Assembly: GCA_947379865.1 (NCBI GenBank)
Contig: CANCOY010000039.1
Span: forward strand, 1 to 31,145
DNA: 31,145 bases
Direction of reading: 5' to 3'
Origin: Acetobacteraceae bacterium
GTDB taxonomy: Bacteria > Pseudomonadota > Alphaproteobacteria > Zavarziniales > Zavarziniaceae
Every line of letters begins with the position of its first letter. Position 1 is the stretch's first letter. The translations under genes and the position numbers were made by a program. Shown here piece by piece: positions 8,352 through 16,415 of the stretch. Under the pieces are notes generated by a model. That model did not search any database, was not told the DNA's origin, and was given only the letters and a program-made list of their open reading frames with translations.

Positions 8352-11348
8352 ATGACATCCCCCCGCCTGCCCAAGGCCGCCTTCCCCCAGTTTCGCCTGT
8401 CTGGCGGGCGAATGATCAAGTGGAAGGGGCAGGTGGCCAGTCTCTCGCCCCAGGCGGTGGACCTGCGCAGCGGCGTCTCGCTTGCGGCCCTCGCCGGCGC
8501 CCTGGCCCTGGCGGGCGGCGCGATGCTGGCGCCAGGCCTTGCGGTGGCGGGCAGCTGCACTGGCAGAAGTGACACCTTTGCCTGCTCGGGTGCTGCCAAC
8601 AGCGGCTCCGACACCACGCAGAACCTCAGCGCCTCAGGCACGGCCCTGCAGGTCACCACCAGCGCCGGCTTTGGCATTACGACCACCAGCGGCAAAGGCA
8701 TCAACCTCACCGGCGACAATGGCATAAGTTTCACCGATGCCAACAGTTCTGCCATCACGGGTGCCACGTTCGGAATTTATGGTAAAAACAGTACAACCGG
8801 CGGCGCCATCTCGATCACCACAACCGGGCAGGTCACGGGCGGCAGCGGCAGCGGCGCGGGTATCTTCGCCAACAATGCTGCGCCCGCCGGAACGGATCTT
8901 ACCATCTCTGCGGCGGACGTCTCCGGCCATAGCGGCATAACGGCCGTCAACATGGGCACGGGGGCGACCTCGATCACCGTCACGGGAACGGCCGTCGCGA
9001 CGGGCACGGCCAACATCTTTGGCAGTGCGATCATTGCCAGAAGCTATGGAACCAGCCTGACCATCCAGGCGGCGAGCGTCACCGGGGGGTATCTGGGCAT
9101 CTACGGCAAGAACATCGGCACCGGCACATTATCCATTACCACAACTGGCGCCGTTGTCGGCACATCTACCTTCGGGATCAAGGGCTACAGCAATGGAGGA
9201 GACCTTACCATAGATACCGCGAGCGTCTCTGGCGGTTACAGGGGCATTGAAGGGCGGTTGTACGGAACGGGTTCCATGGCCTTAACCGTTTCAGGCGCCG
9301 TGACAGGTGGGACTGGCAATGGTGCTGGCATCTATACCAAGGCTCCCTACTACGGGTCAGTTACCATCGACCTGCAGTCAACCGCCTCGGTCAGTGCCTC
9401 CTCCGGCGTTGCCATCAAGGATGGCAACGGCAATGCCACCGTGACGGTGGATGGCGCCCTGGTGACCGGCAGCATTTCCCTTCGCAATGGCGCTGATACC
9501 CTGACCATCAGCACCGGTACGGATCTCTCGGGCGTCACCACCATGAGTGGTGGCACGGATAGCTCTACCGATACACTCAATCTGAAGACAGATTTTTCCG
9601 GCGACTCCCTGACAGATTGGGAAGTGATCAATCTCGACGCCACCGCTGCCGATTTCACCGTGGGGGCGGTAATCAGTGGCTCAGGCGCGTTGAATGTTGC
9701 CGGCACTGGAACGGTTACCCTCAGTGGCACCAACACCCTGAGGGGTGCCACGACCATATCCGGCGGCACTCTCAATCTGACAGGCTCCCTGGCCGGCTCT
9801 GCCGTCACGGTTGCCAGTGGCGCAACCCTCACCGGCACCGGCAGCGTCGGCTCCCTTGTTGCCCAATCGGGCAGCACCGTCTTCACCGGCGCCGGCTCGG
9901 CACGCTCCGCGGGACTGACAGTTTCCGGCAATGCCACGCTTAACGCCGGCTCCACCCTCACCATTGGTGTCTATGGCAGCGGCGCTGGCGAGAGTTCGCA
10001 GTTGATCGTCGGCGGCAGCGCCAGCCTCGCGGGCGACCTTTATGTGGACGTGACCGACGGCAATACGGGCGCCGGCGCACTTGCCTCTGGCGCCACGATC
10101 AGCAATGTGCTGGTCACCACCGGCGGCATCACCGGCAGCTTTGCCAGTGTCACCGACAACAGCGTGCTGTTCGATTTCACCGCCGTCACCAATGGCAATG
10201 CGGTGGACCTGGGCGTGACCGGTAGCAGCACGACGGCGGCCGACACGGGGGTGCTGCGGCCGGCGACGGGTGCCGCCGGGGTGATCGACACGCTGATCGC
10301 CGATGGCACCTCTGGCGACATGCAGGATGTGGTGGATGAGTTCGGCAGCCTGACGACCGAGGACGCCGTGGCTGATGCCGTGTACCAGACCCTGCCGGCC
10401 CTCTCCGGTGGCGCTTCCAAGGTGACCTCCGCCGCCAGTGCTGCCGCCAGCAATGCCAAGAACAAGCAAAAGAAACACGGCCATGGTCATGGCAATGCTG
10501 GCCTTGGCCTCGCCAATGGCGCCGTCTGGATGAGCCCGCTGGGTGGCTGGGCGCACCAGTCGCAGTTGGATGATGCGACCGGCTATGACGCCCAGTTCTA
10601 TGGCATGATTGGCGGCGCCGACGCTGAGGTCTCGCCCGGCCTGCGCCTCGGCCTGGCACTCGCCTATGTGCAGACCCGTGTCGATTCAGCGTCCGACATC
10701 GTGGACAACAGGCTGGTTGTGGATGGCTATGAGGCGAGCCTCTATGGCACCTGGGACGTGGCAGAGGATGTCAGCCTGCTGGGCGACCTTACTTTCGGCC
10801 GCAACGAATTTGACGGCTCCCGCCACATGTCGTTCGCCACCCTGAGCCGCACGGCGCAGGCCTCCTATGGCGGCTATGCCTTCAGCGCCGAGACCTCGGT
10901 GGAAAAGCGCTTCCTCGTGGCCAATGCTCTCACCTTCACGCCCTCTGTCGGCCTGCGCTACCGGGCTAGCTGGGACGAGGGCTATGCCGAGACGGGGGCC
11001 AATGCCCTCAACCTGCAGGTGGATGGCCAGCAAAGCCGCAACCTGCTCTCGGGCGTGGACGGGCAATTCGACTATATGCTGGCCAATGGCATGGAACTCT
11101 CGGCCAATGCCGGCGTCGCTTATGACCTGATCAACGACCGCTCGCACCTCACCGTGGCCTATCAGGGTGCCGCCAGCAATTCCTTCCAGGTGGACGGCCC
11201 AAAGGGTAATCCCTGGACCGGCCACGCCGGCGTCGGCCTGCTGATAAACCTCGACAGCGGTGTTGATGTCTCCGCCGCCTACCAGTTCGGCGCCGGCGAC
11301 GGCCTCTCCACCCACACCGCCGGCCTCAGCGCCAAACTGGCGTTCTGA
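8352..11348 (+). CDS. Type V autotransporter with beta-helical passenger
   Basis: A 998-aa surface protein. A long signal peptide (about 64 residues, a charged extension then LAALAGALALAGG) ends near AVA-G. The passenger is Gly/Ser/Thr-rich with repeated motifs (GITTTSG, LSITTTGAV, ALTVSGAVTGG) typical of a right-handed beta helix, and near residues 450-520 a passenger-associated repeat (SGTNTLRGATTISGGTLNL). A Lys/His linker, KNKQKKHGHGHGN, at about 704-716 precedes the outer-membrane beta-barrel (about 730-998), which ends in the usual terminal Phe (SAKLAF). The ATG at 8352 has GAGG 9 bases upstream; ATG 8337 would add five residues without such a site. The role, perhaps adhesion, cannot be read from sequence. 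Confidence 0.92.
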   Translation: MTSPRLPKAAFPQFRLSGGRMIKWKGQVASLSPQAVDLRSGVSLAALAGALALAGGAMLAPGLAVAGSCTGRSDTFACSGAANSGSDTTQNLSASGTALQVTTSAGFGITTTSGKGINLTGDNGISFTDANSSAITGATFGIYGKNSTTGGAISITTTGQVTGGSGSGAGIFANNAAPAGTDLTISAADVSGHSGITAVNMGTGATSITVTGTAVATGTANIFGSAIIARSYGTSLTIQAASVTGGYLGIYGKNIGTGTLSITTTGAVVGTSTFGIKGYSNGGDLTIDTASVSGGYRGIEGRLYGTGSMALTVSGAVTGGTGNGAGIYTKAPYYGSVTIDLQSTASVSASSGVAIKDGNGNATVTVDGALVTGSISLRNGADTLTISTGTDLSGVTTMSGGTDSSTDTLNLKTDFSGDSLTDWEVINLDATAADFTVGAVISGSGALNVAGTGTVTLSGTNTLRGATTISGGTLNLTGSLAGSAVTVASGATLTGTGSVGSLVAQSGSTVFTGAGSARSAGLTVSGNATLNAGSTLTIGVYGSGAGESSQLIVGGSASLAGDLYVDVTDGNTGAGALASGATISNVLVTTGGITGSFASVTDNSVLFDFTAVTNGNAVDLGVTGSSTTAADTGVLRPATGAAGVIDTLIADGTSGDMQDVVDEFGSLTTEDAVADAVYQTLPALSGGASKVTSAASAAASNAKNKQKKHGHGHGNAGLGLANGAVWMSPLGGWAHQSQLDDATGYDAQFYGMIGGADAEVSPGLRLGLALAYVQTRVDSASDIVDNRLVVDGYEASLYGTWDVAEDVSLLGDLTFGRNEFDGSRHMSFATLSRTAQASYGGYAFSAETSVEKRFLVANALTFTPSVGLRYRASWDEGYAETGANALNLQVDGQQSRNLLSGVDGQFDYMLANGMELSANAGVAYDLINDRSHLTVAYQGAASNSFQVDGPKGNPWTGHAGVGLLINLDSGVDVSAAYQFGAGDGLSTHTAGLSAKLAF

Positions 11349-11370
11349 GGGGGGCTGTTGGAGGATTCAC

Positions 11371-11394
11371 AGGCTGATGGATCCGTGACAGCCT
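11371..11394. repeat. Inverted repeat between autotransporter and DUF488 gene
   Basis: AGGCTG and CAGCCT, 12 bases apart, lie just after the autotransporter stop. There is no long T run, so it is a weak terminator candidate at most; it could also be a regulatory dyad for the following gene. Confidence 0.3.
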
Positions 11395-11433
11395 CTTGGT
11401 GTTGTGGTGCACCGGGAAGGGCTGGAGGCGAGT

Positions 11434-11913
11434 ATGGGATCGCAGATTTTCACATCGGGATATGAAGGGCTTTCCATAGACGTCTTTGTTGCGCGTCTGA
11501 AGGCAAATGCCATTGCCATGGTCATCGATGTCCGGGAACTGCCCCTGTCGCGGAAGCCCGGCTTCTCCAAAAAGTCCTTTGCGGAAATGCTGCATCAGGC
11601 GGGTATAGGCTATGTCCATCTGCCTGTCCTCGGGTGCCCGCGCCCGATCCGCGACCGCTTCAAGGCCAATGGTGACTGGGCCGCCTATGCGACGGCGTTC
11701 AGCACCTATCTGTCTGGGCAGGAAATGGCCGTTGCCGAGGTGGTTGGCATCGCAAACGTGGCGACGTCGTGTCTTGTCTGCTTTGAGGCTAATTTTGAGC
11801 GTTGCCATCGCAGCATGGTGGCCAGCGCCGCCGCCCACGCCGGCGGTCTTGCCGTGGTCCATCTGCCAGCTAAAGCAGAAATGGCTGCTCTAACAGCCCG
11901 GGTTGCTGCCTAG
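11434..11913 (+). CDS. DUF488 family protein
   Basis: A 159-aa protein with the DUF488 signature: TSGYEG near the start, VIDVRELPLSRKPGFSKK in the first third, GIGYVHLPVLGCPRP, then the cysteine-rich CLVCFEANFERCHR. The fold and conserved Cys/His/Arg residues suggest an enzyme or nucleic-acid-associated role, but the biochemical function of the family is not established to my knowledge. The ATG at 11434 follows GGAGG by 5 bases; an earlier GTG start at 11404 is less likely. Its 3' end overlaps by 44 bases the 3' end of the convergent unknown gene, so the two may act together or restrain each other through antisense transcription. Confidence 0.85.
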   Translation: MGSQIFTSGYEGLSIDVFVARLKANAIAMVIDVRELPLSRKPGFSKKSFAEMLHQAGIGYVHLPVLGCPRPIRDRFKANGDWAAYATAFSTYLSGQEMAVAEVVGIANVATSCLVCFEANFERCHRSMVASAAAHAGGLAVVHLPAKAEMAALTARVAA

Positions 11914-12697
11914 GGGGATAGATCAGGCTAATGATCAGCCATTGGTCAGGAAACCTGTGAATGGTCCCCATCAGGAACATCAGGTCACAGGCAGGCAATT
12001 CCCTCTCAAGTTTGGCCAAGAATGGCACCTGCCAGTTCGCCCCGTTGCGTTTTCGGACATTCCAGTAGAGCGCGCCGACCTCCCAATCGACAATCTTGTG
12101 CCGGTATACAGCACGCCTGCCGCCAACGTCGCAAAAATAGCGATAATGAAAGTCGAACGGCAGCTTGCGGAGCATGGGAATGCTTCCCGCATCGGTCTCG
12201 TCAAAAAGGCTCCCCTGCTCCTGCAGGCGAAGCAATCTTGCCTTTTCCGCCTCAGTCCATTCGGGGCTGTCAACCGGCGTCAGATCAAGGCCAAGTAAGG
12301 CGGATGGGCGAAGCAGCCCAAGCGTAATGCCCTCAGCCAAGCGCGCCGTCTCAAGCTCGGCAAAATCGTGGAAAATCCGAAGCTTGCCTATTAGTTTCCG
12401 TCTCGCCTTCCAATGGTCCTTGGTTGCTAAGGGCTGACTGTTACAGTTGATGGTGTCGATAAAAATCTTGTGGCTTTCTTTTCGACGGTCCGTCCGGGCC
12501 TTTTCAATCCTTGCGCTTATCCATTGCCACTTCTTGAACCTCTTGTGGTCACCGATCAGCCTGAAGGGAACCGGATAAAGCCGCACAAGGGTTCCATCCT
12601 GCTCCATGCCTGCAATGCAAGACGTCTCCACATGCCTGGCGCTGGGAGAGGGGTAGGTTTTGCAGAGAACAAGTATTCGTGTTTCTCGACTTGGCAT
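11870..12697 (-). CDS. Unrecognised 275-aa protein paired with the DUF488 gene
   Basis: A 275-residue soluble protein with no signal peptide or membrane segment. It opens with a hydrophobic strand (RILVLCKTYP), has VRLYPVPFR near residue 42, a basic middle with KKWQWISARIEKARTDRRK, and near the C-terminus a conserved-looking FLMGTIHRFPDQWLIISLIYPP. The basic patches and strand-rich ends would fit a nucleic-acid-binding protein, but this is speculative. The start is uncertain: ATG 12697 or GTG 12712; neither has a good Shine-Dalgarno. Base composition is lower in GC than its neighbours, suggesting that it and the DUF488 gene arrived together. Convergent overlap with DUF488 at 11870-11913. Confidence 0.72.
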   Translation of the reverse strand: MPSRETRILVLCKTYPSPSARHVETSCIAGMEQDGTLVRLYPVPFRLIGDHKRFKKWQWISARIEKARTDRRKESHKIFIDTINCNSQPLATKDHWKARRKLIGKLRIFHDFAELETARLAEGITLGLLRPSALLGLDLTPVDSPEWTEAEKARLLRLQEQGSLFDETDAGSIPMLRKLPFDFHYRYFCDVGGRRAVYRHKIVDWEVGALYWNVRKRNGANWQVPFLAKLERELPACDLMFLMGTIHRFPDQWLIISLIYPPRQQPGLLEQPFLL

Positions 12698-12774
12698 GCG
12701 TCGATCGTTCACCGGAATACTTAAAAATCCCTCTACATCGCCCTCATTTTACGACTTCTCACGCAGCCTCGGCC

Positions 12775-12787
12775 GGGGGCCGCCCCC
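12775..12787 (-). terminator. GC hairpin after the LpoA-like gene (weak)
   Basis: GGGGG, a 3-base loop and CCCCC form a hairpin that touches the stop codon of the LpoA-like gene. No T tract follows on the minus strand, so this is not a textbook terminator. Confidence 0.3.
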
Positions 12788-14025
12788 TACAACCCCGGCG
12801 CTGCCGTGAAGCTTTCTGCCGCCGGGTCGAGGACGATGTTGCCCTCCGGGGCGACTTGCAGGATGGCCAGTGCGTGTTCGGGTACGCCGTCGCGGCCGAA
12901 GCGGAAGATGCCGTTGGCGCCGGCAAAGCCGGAGGGGCTGGTCAGGGCGTCGGGGGTGAAGCGGGTGCCGGCGGGCAGGCGGGCCTGGGTGGCGGCAAGG
13001 GCCACGGCGTCATAAGCGAGTGCGGCAAAGCGGGCCGGGGGCTGGCTGCGGGCGTATGCATCCTGCCAGCGCCGCGCAAAGGCGTCCCAGGCCTGGGGCG
13101 GTGGGCCGGCGAACCAGCCGCCCACCAGCTGCGGCACGCGGCCCACGCCCGCCTCATCCCATTGGGCGGTGCCCAGCAGGCGCACGCGGGTCAGGTCCAG
13201 CTCGAAATAGCCAAGCAGGGGTGCAATCTGGCGCAGGCGCACGCCGCCTTCGGGCAGCAGCAACGCGTCAAAAGGGGCGCCATCGGCCACCAGGCGGCGC
13301 ACCGGCTCCACATTGGGGCCCTTGTCCTCGCTGCGCTGGATGCGCTCGCCCGTGGCGCCACCTGCGGCCAGGGCCTGGCGCCAGGCCCCAAGCACCGTGG
13401 TGCCATAGGCCGTGTCGGGCACGAAGGCGGCATGGCGCTTCAGCCCCTGGGCGGCGGCATAGCGCACCACCCGGGCAATCTGTTCATCGGGCATGAAACC
13501 CATCAGCCACACGCCATTGCCCGCCACCGAACGGTCGGTGGAAAAGGCCAGCACCGGCGTGCGGCGCACGGCGGCCAACGGCGCCACGGCCCGCACGGCA
13601 CCGGCGCCAAAGGGGCCAACCAGCACCTCGGCGCCGGCGGCGAGCGCATCATCGGCGGCGCGGCGGGCGCCATCGGCACTGTCGCCGGTGTCGCGCGGCA
13701 GCAGCTCGAGGCTGGCCTCGCCCACATCGAACAGGGCCAGTTCGGCGGCGGCCAGCATGGCCTCGCCCATGGCCTGGTTGGCGCCGGAGAGCGGCAGCAG
13801 CAGGCCCACCTTCACCCGGCCATTTGCCGCGGGGCCGGTGGGAACCGGCGCGGGGGCAGGGGTGGGGATGGCGGCAACCGGCGTCTGCACCGGGGAAACC
13901 GGCACCACACCGGAAGGCGCCTGTTGACTTGGCGCCTGACAGGCCGCAAGCGTGGCCAGGGCCACCACGGCGCCAAGCCGGCGCGCACGCCGCAACCATG
14001 ACGGGAGCCAGGAAACCGATGGCAT
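12787..14025 (-). CDS. LpoA-like penicillin-binding protein activator, lipoprotein
   Basis: A 412-aa predicted outer-membrane lipoprotein. A basic n-region and hydrophobic core end in the lipobox LAAC (Cys 29). A Pro/Ala-rich linker follows to about residue 68, then a periplasmic-binding-protein-like domain (VGLLLPLSGANQAMGEAML, EVLVGPFGAGAVRAVAPLA, PVLAFSTDRSVAG). This matches the penicillin-binding-protein activator (LpoA/YraM) group, which stimulates peptidoglycan synthases from the outer membrane. Divergent linkage to rsmI, with yraN and a BON lipoprotein close by, matches the enterobacterial yraL-yraM-yraN-yraP neighbourhood and supports the call. The start is uncertain: ATG 14025 lacks a Shine-Dalgarno, and a TTG ten codons in is possible. 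Confidence 0.85.
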   Translation of the reverse strand: MPSVSWLPSWLRRARRLGAVVALATLAACQAPSQQAPSGVVPVSPVQTPVAAIPTPAPAPVPTGPAANGRVKVGLLLPLSGANQAMGEAMLAAAELALFDVGEASLELLPRDTGDSADGARRAADDALAAGAEVLVGPFGAGAVRAVAPLAAVRRTPVLAFSTDRSVAGNGVWLMGFMPDEQIARVVRYAAAQGLKRHAAFVPDTAYGTTVLGAWRQALAAGGATGERIQRSEDKGPNVEPVRRLVADGAPFDALLLPEGGVRLRQIAPLLGYFELDLTRVRLLGTAQWDEAGVGRVPQLVGGWFAGPPPQAWDAFARRWQDAYARSQPPARFAALAYDAVALAATQARLPAGTRFTPDALTSPSGFAGANGIFRFGRDGVPEHALAILQVAPEGNIVLDPAAESFTAAPGL

Positions 14026-14132
14026 CAGGGGGCAGGCGACCACGGCACGCGGCCGAAGAAGGGGCCGGGAAAGGGGCCGGTAAAGGGGCACGGAACGCCT
14101 CGGCGGAAAAAGAGACGCCAGAGCCTAAGGTC

Positions 14133-15146
14133 ATGGCCCCGCCAAGGCAACCGGACCAAAGCACGCAGGCACCAGCCAGCGCCTGGATGCCACCACAGGC
14201 TGAGGATCGCGGCCCGCCCGAGGGCGATACCGACACCGATACAGAAGGCGGCACGGGCACGCTGGACCTGGAAGGCCCGCTGGAACGGCGCGGCCGCCTG
14301 GCGCCAGGCCTGCATATTGTGGCCACGCCCATCGGCAATCTGGGAGACATCACCGAGCGCGGCCGCCGCGCCCTGGCCGGGGCAGACCTGATCGCCTGCG
14401 AGGATACCCGCGTCACCGGCCGCCTGCTGGCCCTGCTGGGGATCAAGGCGCCGCCTTTGGTGCCCTATCACGAGCACAATGCCGCCCGCATGCGGCCAGA
14501 GCTGCTCCGCCGCATTGCCGAGGGCGCCGCCGTGGTGCTGGTCTCGGACGCGGGCACGCCGCTGATCTCGGACCCGGGCTATCGGCTGGTGGCGGAACTG
14601 GTGGAGGCGGGGCTGGCGGTCACCGCTGTGCCCGGCGCCTCGGCCGTGTTGGCGGCGCTGGCGGTGGCGGGCCTGCCGACCGACCGCTTCATGTTTGCCG
14701 GTTTCCTGCCGGTCAAGGACCAGGCGAGGCGCACCGCCGCCGCCGAACTGGCAGAGGTGCCCGCCACCCTGGTCTGGTTCGAGACGGCACCGCGCCTCGC
14801 CGCCAGCCTCGCCAGCCTGGCCGAGGTGCTGGGGCCGCGCCCGGCGGCGGTGGCCCGCGAACTGACCAAGCGCTTCGAGGAAGTGCGGCGCGGCACCCTC
14901 GATGAACTGGCCCGCCATTATGCCGAGGCCGGCCCGCCCCGGGGCGAGATCGTGCTGGTGGTGGGTCGCGCCGACGCGGGCGAGGCGCCGGTGCATGATC
15001 TGGATGCCCTGCTGGCGGCAGCCCTTGCCCGCCTGCCCCTGAAGGACGCCGCCAGCGAGGTGGCCGCCCTCACTGGCCAGCCCCGCCGCCTGATCTATGC
15101 CCGCGCCCTGCAGCTTTCAGGCAAGACAACAGGCAAGACAAAATGA
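14133..15146 (+). CDS. rsmI: 16S rRNA (cytidine1402-2'-O)-methyltransferase RsmI
   Basis: A SAM-dependent methyltransferase of the tetrapyrrole-methylase fold that modifies C1402 in 16S rRNA. Diagnostic segments are GLHIVATPIGNLGDITERG, ACEDTRVTGRLL, VSDAGTPLISDPGYRLV, AVPGASAVLAALAVAGLP and FAGFLPVK. The core begins about 55 residues into the frame given here (337 aa), after a disordered Pro/Asp/Glu/Gly-rich extension. The start is not settled: ATG 14019 has a better Shine-Dalgarno (AGGA, 6 bases away) but would overlap the divergent LpoA-like start; ATG 14133 leaves room for divergent promoters, and ATG 14187 is also possible. The 3' end overlaps yraN by four bases (ATGA). Confidence 0.93.
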   Translation: MAPPRQPDQSTQAPASAWMPPQAEDRGPPEGDTDTDTEGGTGTLDLEGPLERRGRLAPGLHIVATPIGNLGDITERGRRALAGADLIACEDTRVTGRLLALLGIKAPPLVPYHEHNAARMRPELLRRIAEGAAVVLVSDAGTPLISDPGYRLVAELVEAGLAVTAVPGASAVLAALAVAGLPTDRFMFAGFLPVKDQARRTAAAELAEVPATLVWFETAPRLAASLASLAEVLGPRPAAVARELTKRFEEVRRGTLDELARHYAEAGPPRGEIVLVVGRADAGEAPVHDLDALLAAALARLPLKDAASEVAALTGQPRRLIYARALQLSGKTTGKTK

Positions 15147-15529
15147 GTGGCCGCCCCAGCCAGAAGCGCCGCCCCAGCCAGCAAAGGCGCAAGGCCGAAC
15201 AGGCAGGTCGGTGGGCCGAGGCTGTGGCGGCCCTGCTGCTGCGCCTGAAAGGCTATCGCATCATCGGCCAGCGCCAGCGCGGGCCTGTGGGCGAGATCGA
15301 TATCATCGCCCGGCGCGGCCGCGTATTGGCCCTGGTGGAAGTAAAGCAGCGGGCCAGCCGCACGGCAGCGCTGGAGGCCGTCAGCCCGCGCCAGCAGGCT
15401 CGCATCACCCGCGCCGCCGCTTTGCTGGAGGTGCGGCACCCGGAATTCGCCCGCCTTGACCGCCGTTTTGACGTGGTGCTGGTGACACCCTGGCGCTTGC
15501 CAGTACATGTGATGGATGCTTGGCGTTAG
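15143..15529 (+). CDS. yraN: UPF0102 (YraN) nuclease-like protein
   Basis: A 128-aa member of the YraN/UPF0102 family, which has a predicted restriction-endonuclease-like fold. The putative active-site pattern is visible: E51 and D53 in GEIDIIARRG, then E66 and K68 in ALVEVKQR. The N-terminus is strongly basic (many Arg, Lys and Gln in residues 4-22), suggesting nucleic acid contact. It overlaps the rsmI stop by ATGA, so it is translated with it. The precise substrate is not established for the family. Confidence 0.92.
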   Translation: MSGRPSQKRRPSQQRRKAEQAGRWAEAVAALLLRLKGYRIIGQRQRGPVGEIDIIARRGRVLALVEVKQRASRTAALEAVSPRQQARITRAAALLEVRHPEFARLDRRFDVVLVTPWRLPVHVMDAWR

Positions 15530-15551
15530 GCCCGATCCCTTGCACCATTCC

Positions 15552-15572
15552 CCTGATTCGCTGCGAATCGGG
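15552..15572 (+). promoter_or_regulatory. Hairpin abutting the ribosome-binding site of the BON lipoprotein gene
   Basis: CCTGATTC, loop GCTGC, GAATCGGG forms an 8-bp stem including one G-U pair. Its 3' arm runs into the GGAGAG Shine-Dalgarno (15571-15576) of the gene starting at 15582. It could limit ribosome access or shorten read-through from yraN; no T run follows. Confidence 0.4.
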
Positions 15573-15581
15573 AGAGCCGCC

Positions 15582-16409
15582 ATGATCACCACGCCCATGA
15601 CCGAAACCCCCGCCCCGTTGCGCGTCCCGTTGCGCGCCCCGTTGCGCGCCCGGCTGACTGCCGTGGCTGTGCTGGCCCTGCTGGCCGCCCTGCCCCTGGG
15701 GGGCTGTGTGGTGGCTGCCGTGGGCGCCGCCGGTTCCGCCGGCTATATGGCAACGCAGGAACGCAGCGCCGGCACGGTGCTGGATGATGCCGGCATCCGC
15801 ACCGGCATTGCCGCCCGCCTGCTCGACCGCTCGGGCCAGCTTTATGCCTCGGTCAGCACCGAGGTGGTGCAGGGCCGCGTGCTGATGACCGGCAATGTGC
15901 CCACCGCCGACAACAAGATCGACGCCTCGCGCATTGCCTGGAGCGTGCGCGGCGTGAAGGAAGTCCGCAACGAGATCGAGGTGACGGACAAGGGCGGCAT
16001 CTGGAACTACACCAAGGACACCTGGATCTCGACCCAGGTAAAGACCGCCATCCTGACCGACAGCGACATCAGGGGCATGAGCTTTTCGGTGGAGACCAAC
16101 AACCAGGTCGTCTACCTGACCGGCGTCGCCAGCAGCCAGGCGGAACTCGACAAGGCCATCAATCACGCCCGCAATGTTTCCGGCGTGGCGCGGGTGGTGC
16201 CCTATGTGGTGGTGGAACGCGCCCCCCCGCCGCCGCCCAAGCCCCAGAGTACGCTGGCCCCGGTTGAGCCCAACATGTCGGGCTCAACCACGCCCGAGAC
16301 CTATGGCGGCAGCGACACTGGCATGCCGGCGCAGGAGCCTTCCTCTTATGGAGCGCCGCAGCCGCTGGCCCCGTCTGGCGGGCGGGTTGAATCCCAGCCC
16401 CTGAACTGA
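15582..16409 (+). CDS. BON-domain lipoprotein (DolP/YraP-like)
   Basis: A 275-aa predicted outer-membrane lipoprotein with lipobox LGGC (Cys 42). Two BON domains follow: about 65-135 (GRVLMTGNVPTADNKIDASR) and about 147-211 (NQVVYLTGVASSQAELDKA). The C-terminal 60 residues are Pro/Ser/Gly-rich and probably disordered. DolP-type double-BON proteins maintain outer-membrane integrity and bind anionic lipid. Closeness to rsmI, yraN and a LpoA-like gene repeats the E. coli neighbourhood. GGAGAG precedes the ATG by 6 bases; an upstream ATG inside yraN is less likely. The signal peptide contains a 12-bp tandem repeat. Confidence 0.87.
   Translation: MITTPMTETPAPLRVPLRAPLRARLTAVAVLALLAALPLGGCVVAAVGAAGSAGYMATQERSAGTVLDDAGIRTGIAARLLDRSGQLYASVSTEVVQGRVLMTGNVPTADNKIDASRIAWSVRGVKEVRNEIEVTDKGGIWNYTKDTWISTQVKTAILTDSDIRGMSFSVETNNQVVYLTGVASSQAELDKAINHARNVSGVARVVPYVVVERAPPPPPKPQSTLAPVEPNMSGSTTPETYGGSDTGMPAQEPSSYGAPQPLAPSGGRVESQPLN
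15615..15650 (+). repeat. Three tandem 12-bp repeats in the signal-peptide coding region
   Basis: Three copies of CCGTTGCGCGYC encode PLRV, PLRA, PLRA in the basic n-region of the BON lipoprotein signal peptide. Being a multiple of three, copy-number change would add or remove Arg-containing tetrapeptides without a frameshift. Confidence 0.75.
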
Positions 16410-16415
16410 TCCGCC

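Noticed and set aside
8352..10450. CRISPR-like or tandem DNA repeats in the autotransporter passenger
   Set aside because: The repetition is at protein level (Gly/Ser/Thr beta-helix turns) with irregular spacing; no regular DNA repeats with spacers.
12679..14001. A 440-codon plus-strand open frame
   Set aside because: It is antisense to the LpoA-like lipoprotein, which has a lipobox and periplasmic-binding domain.
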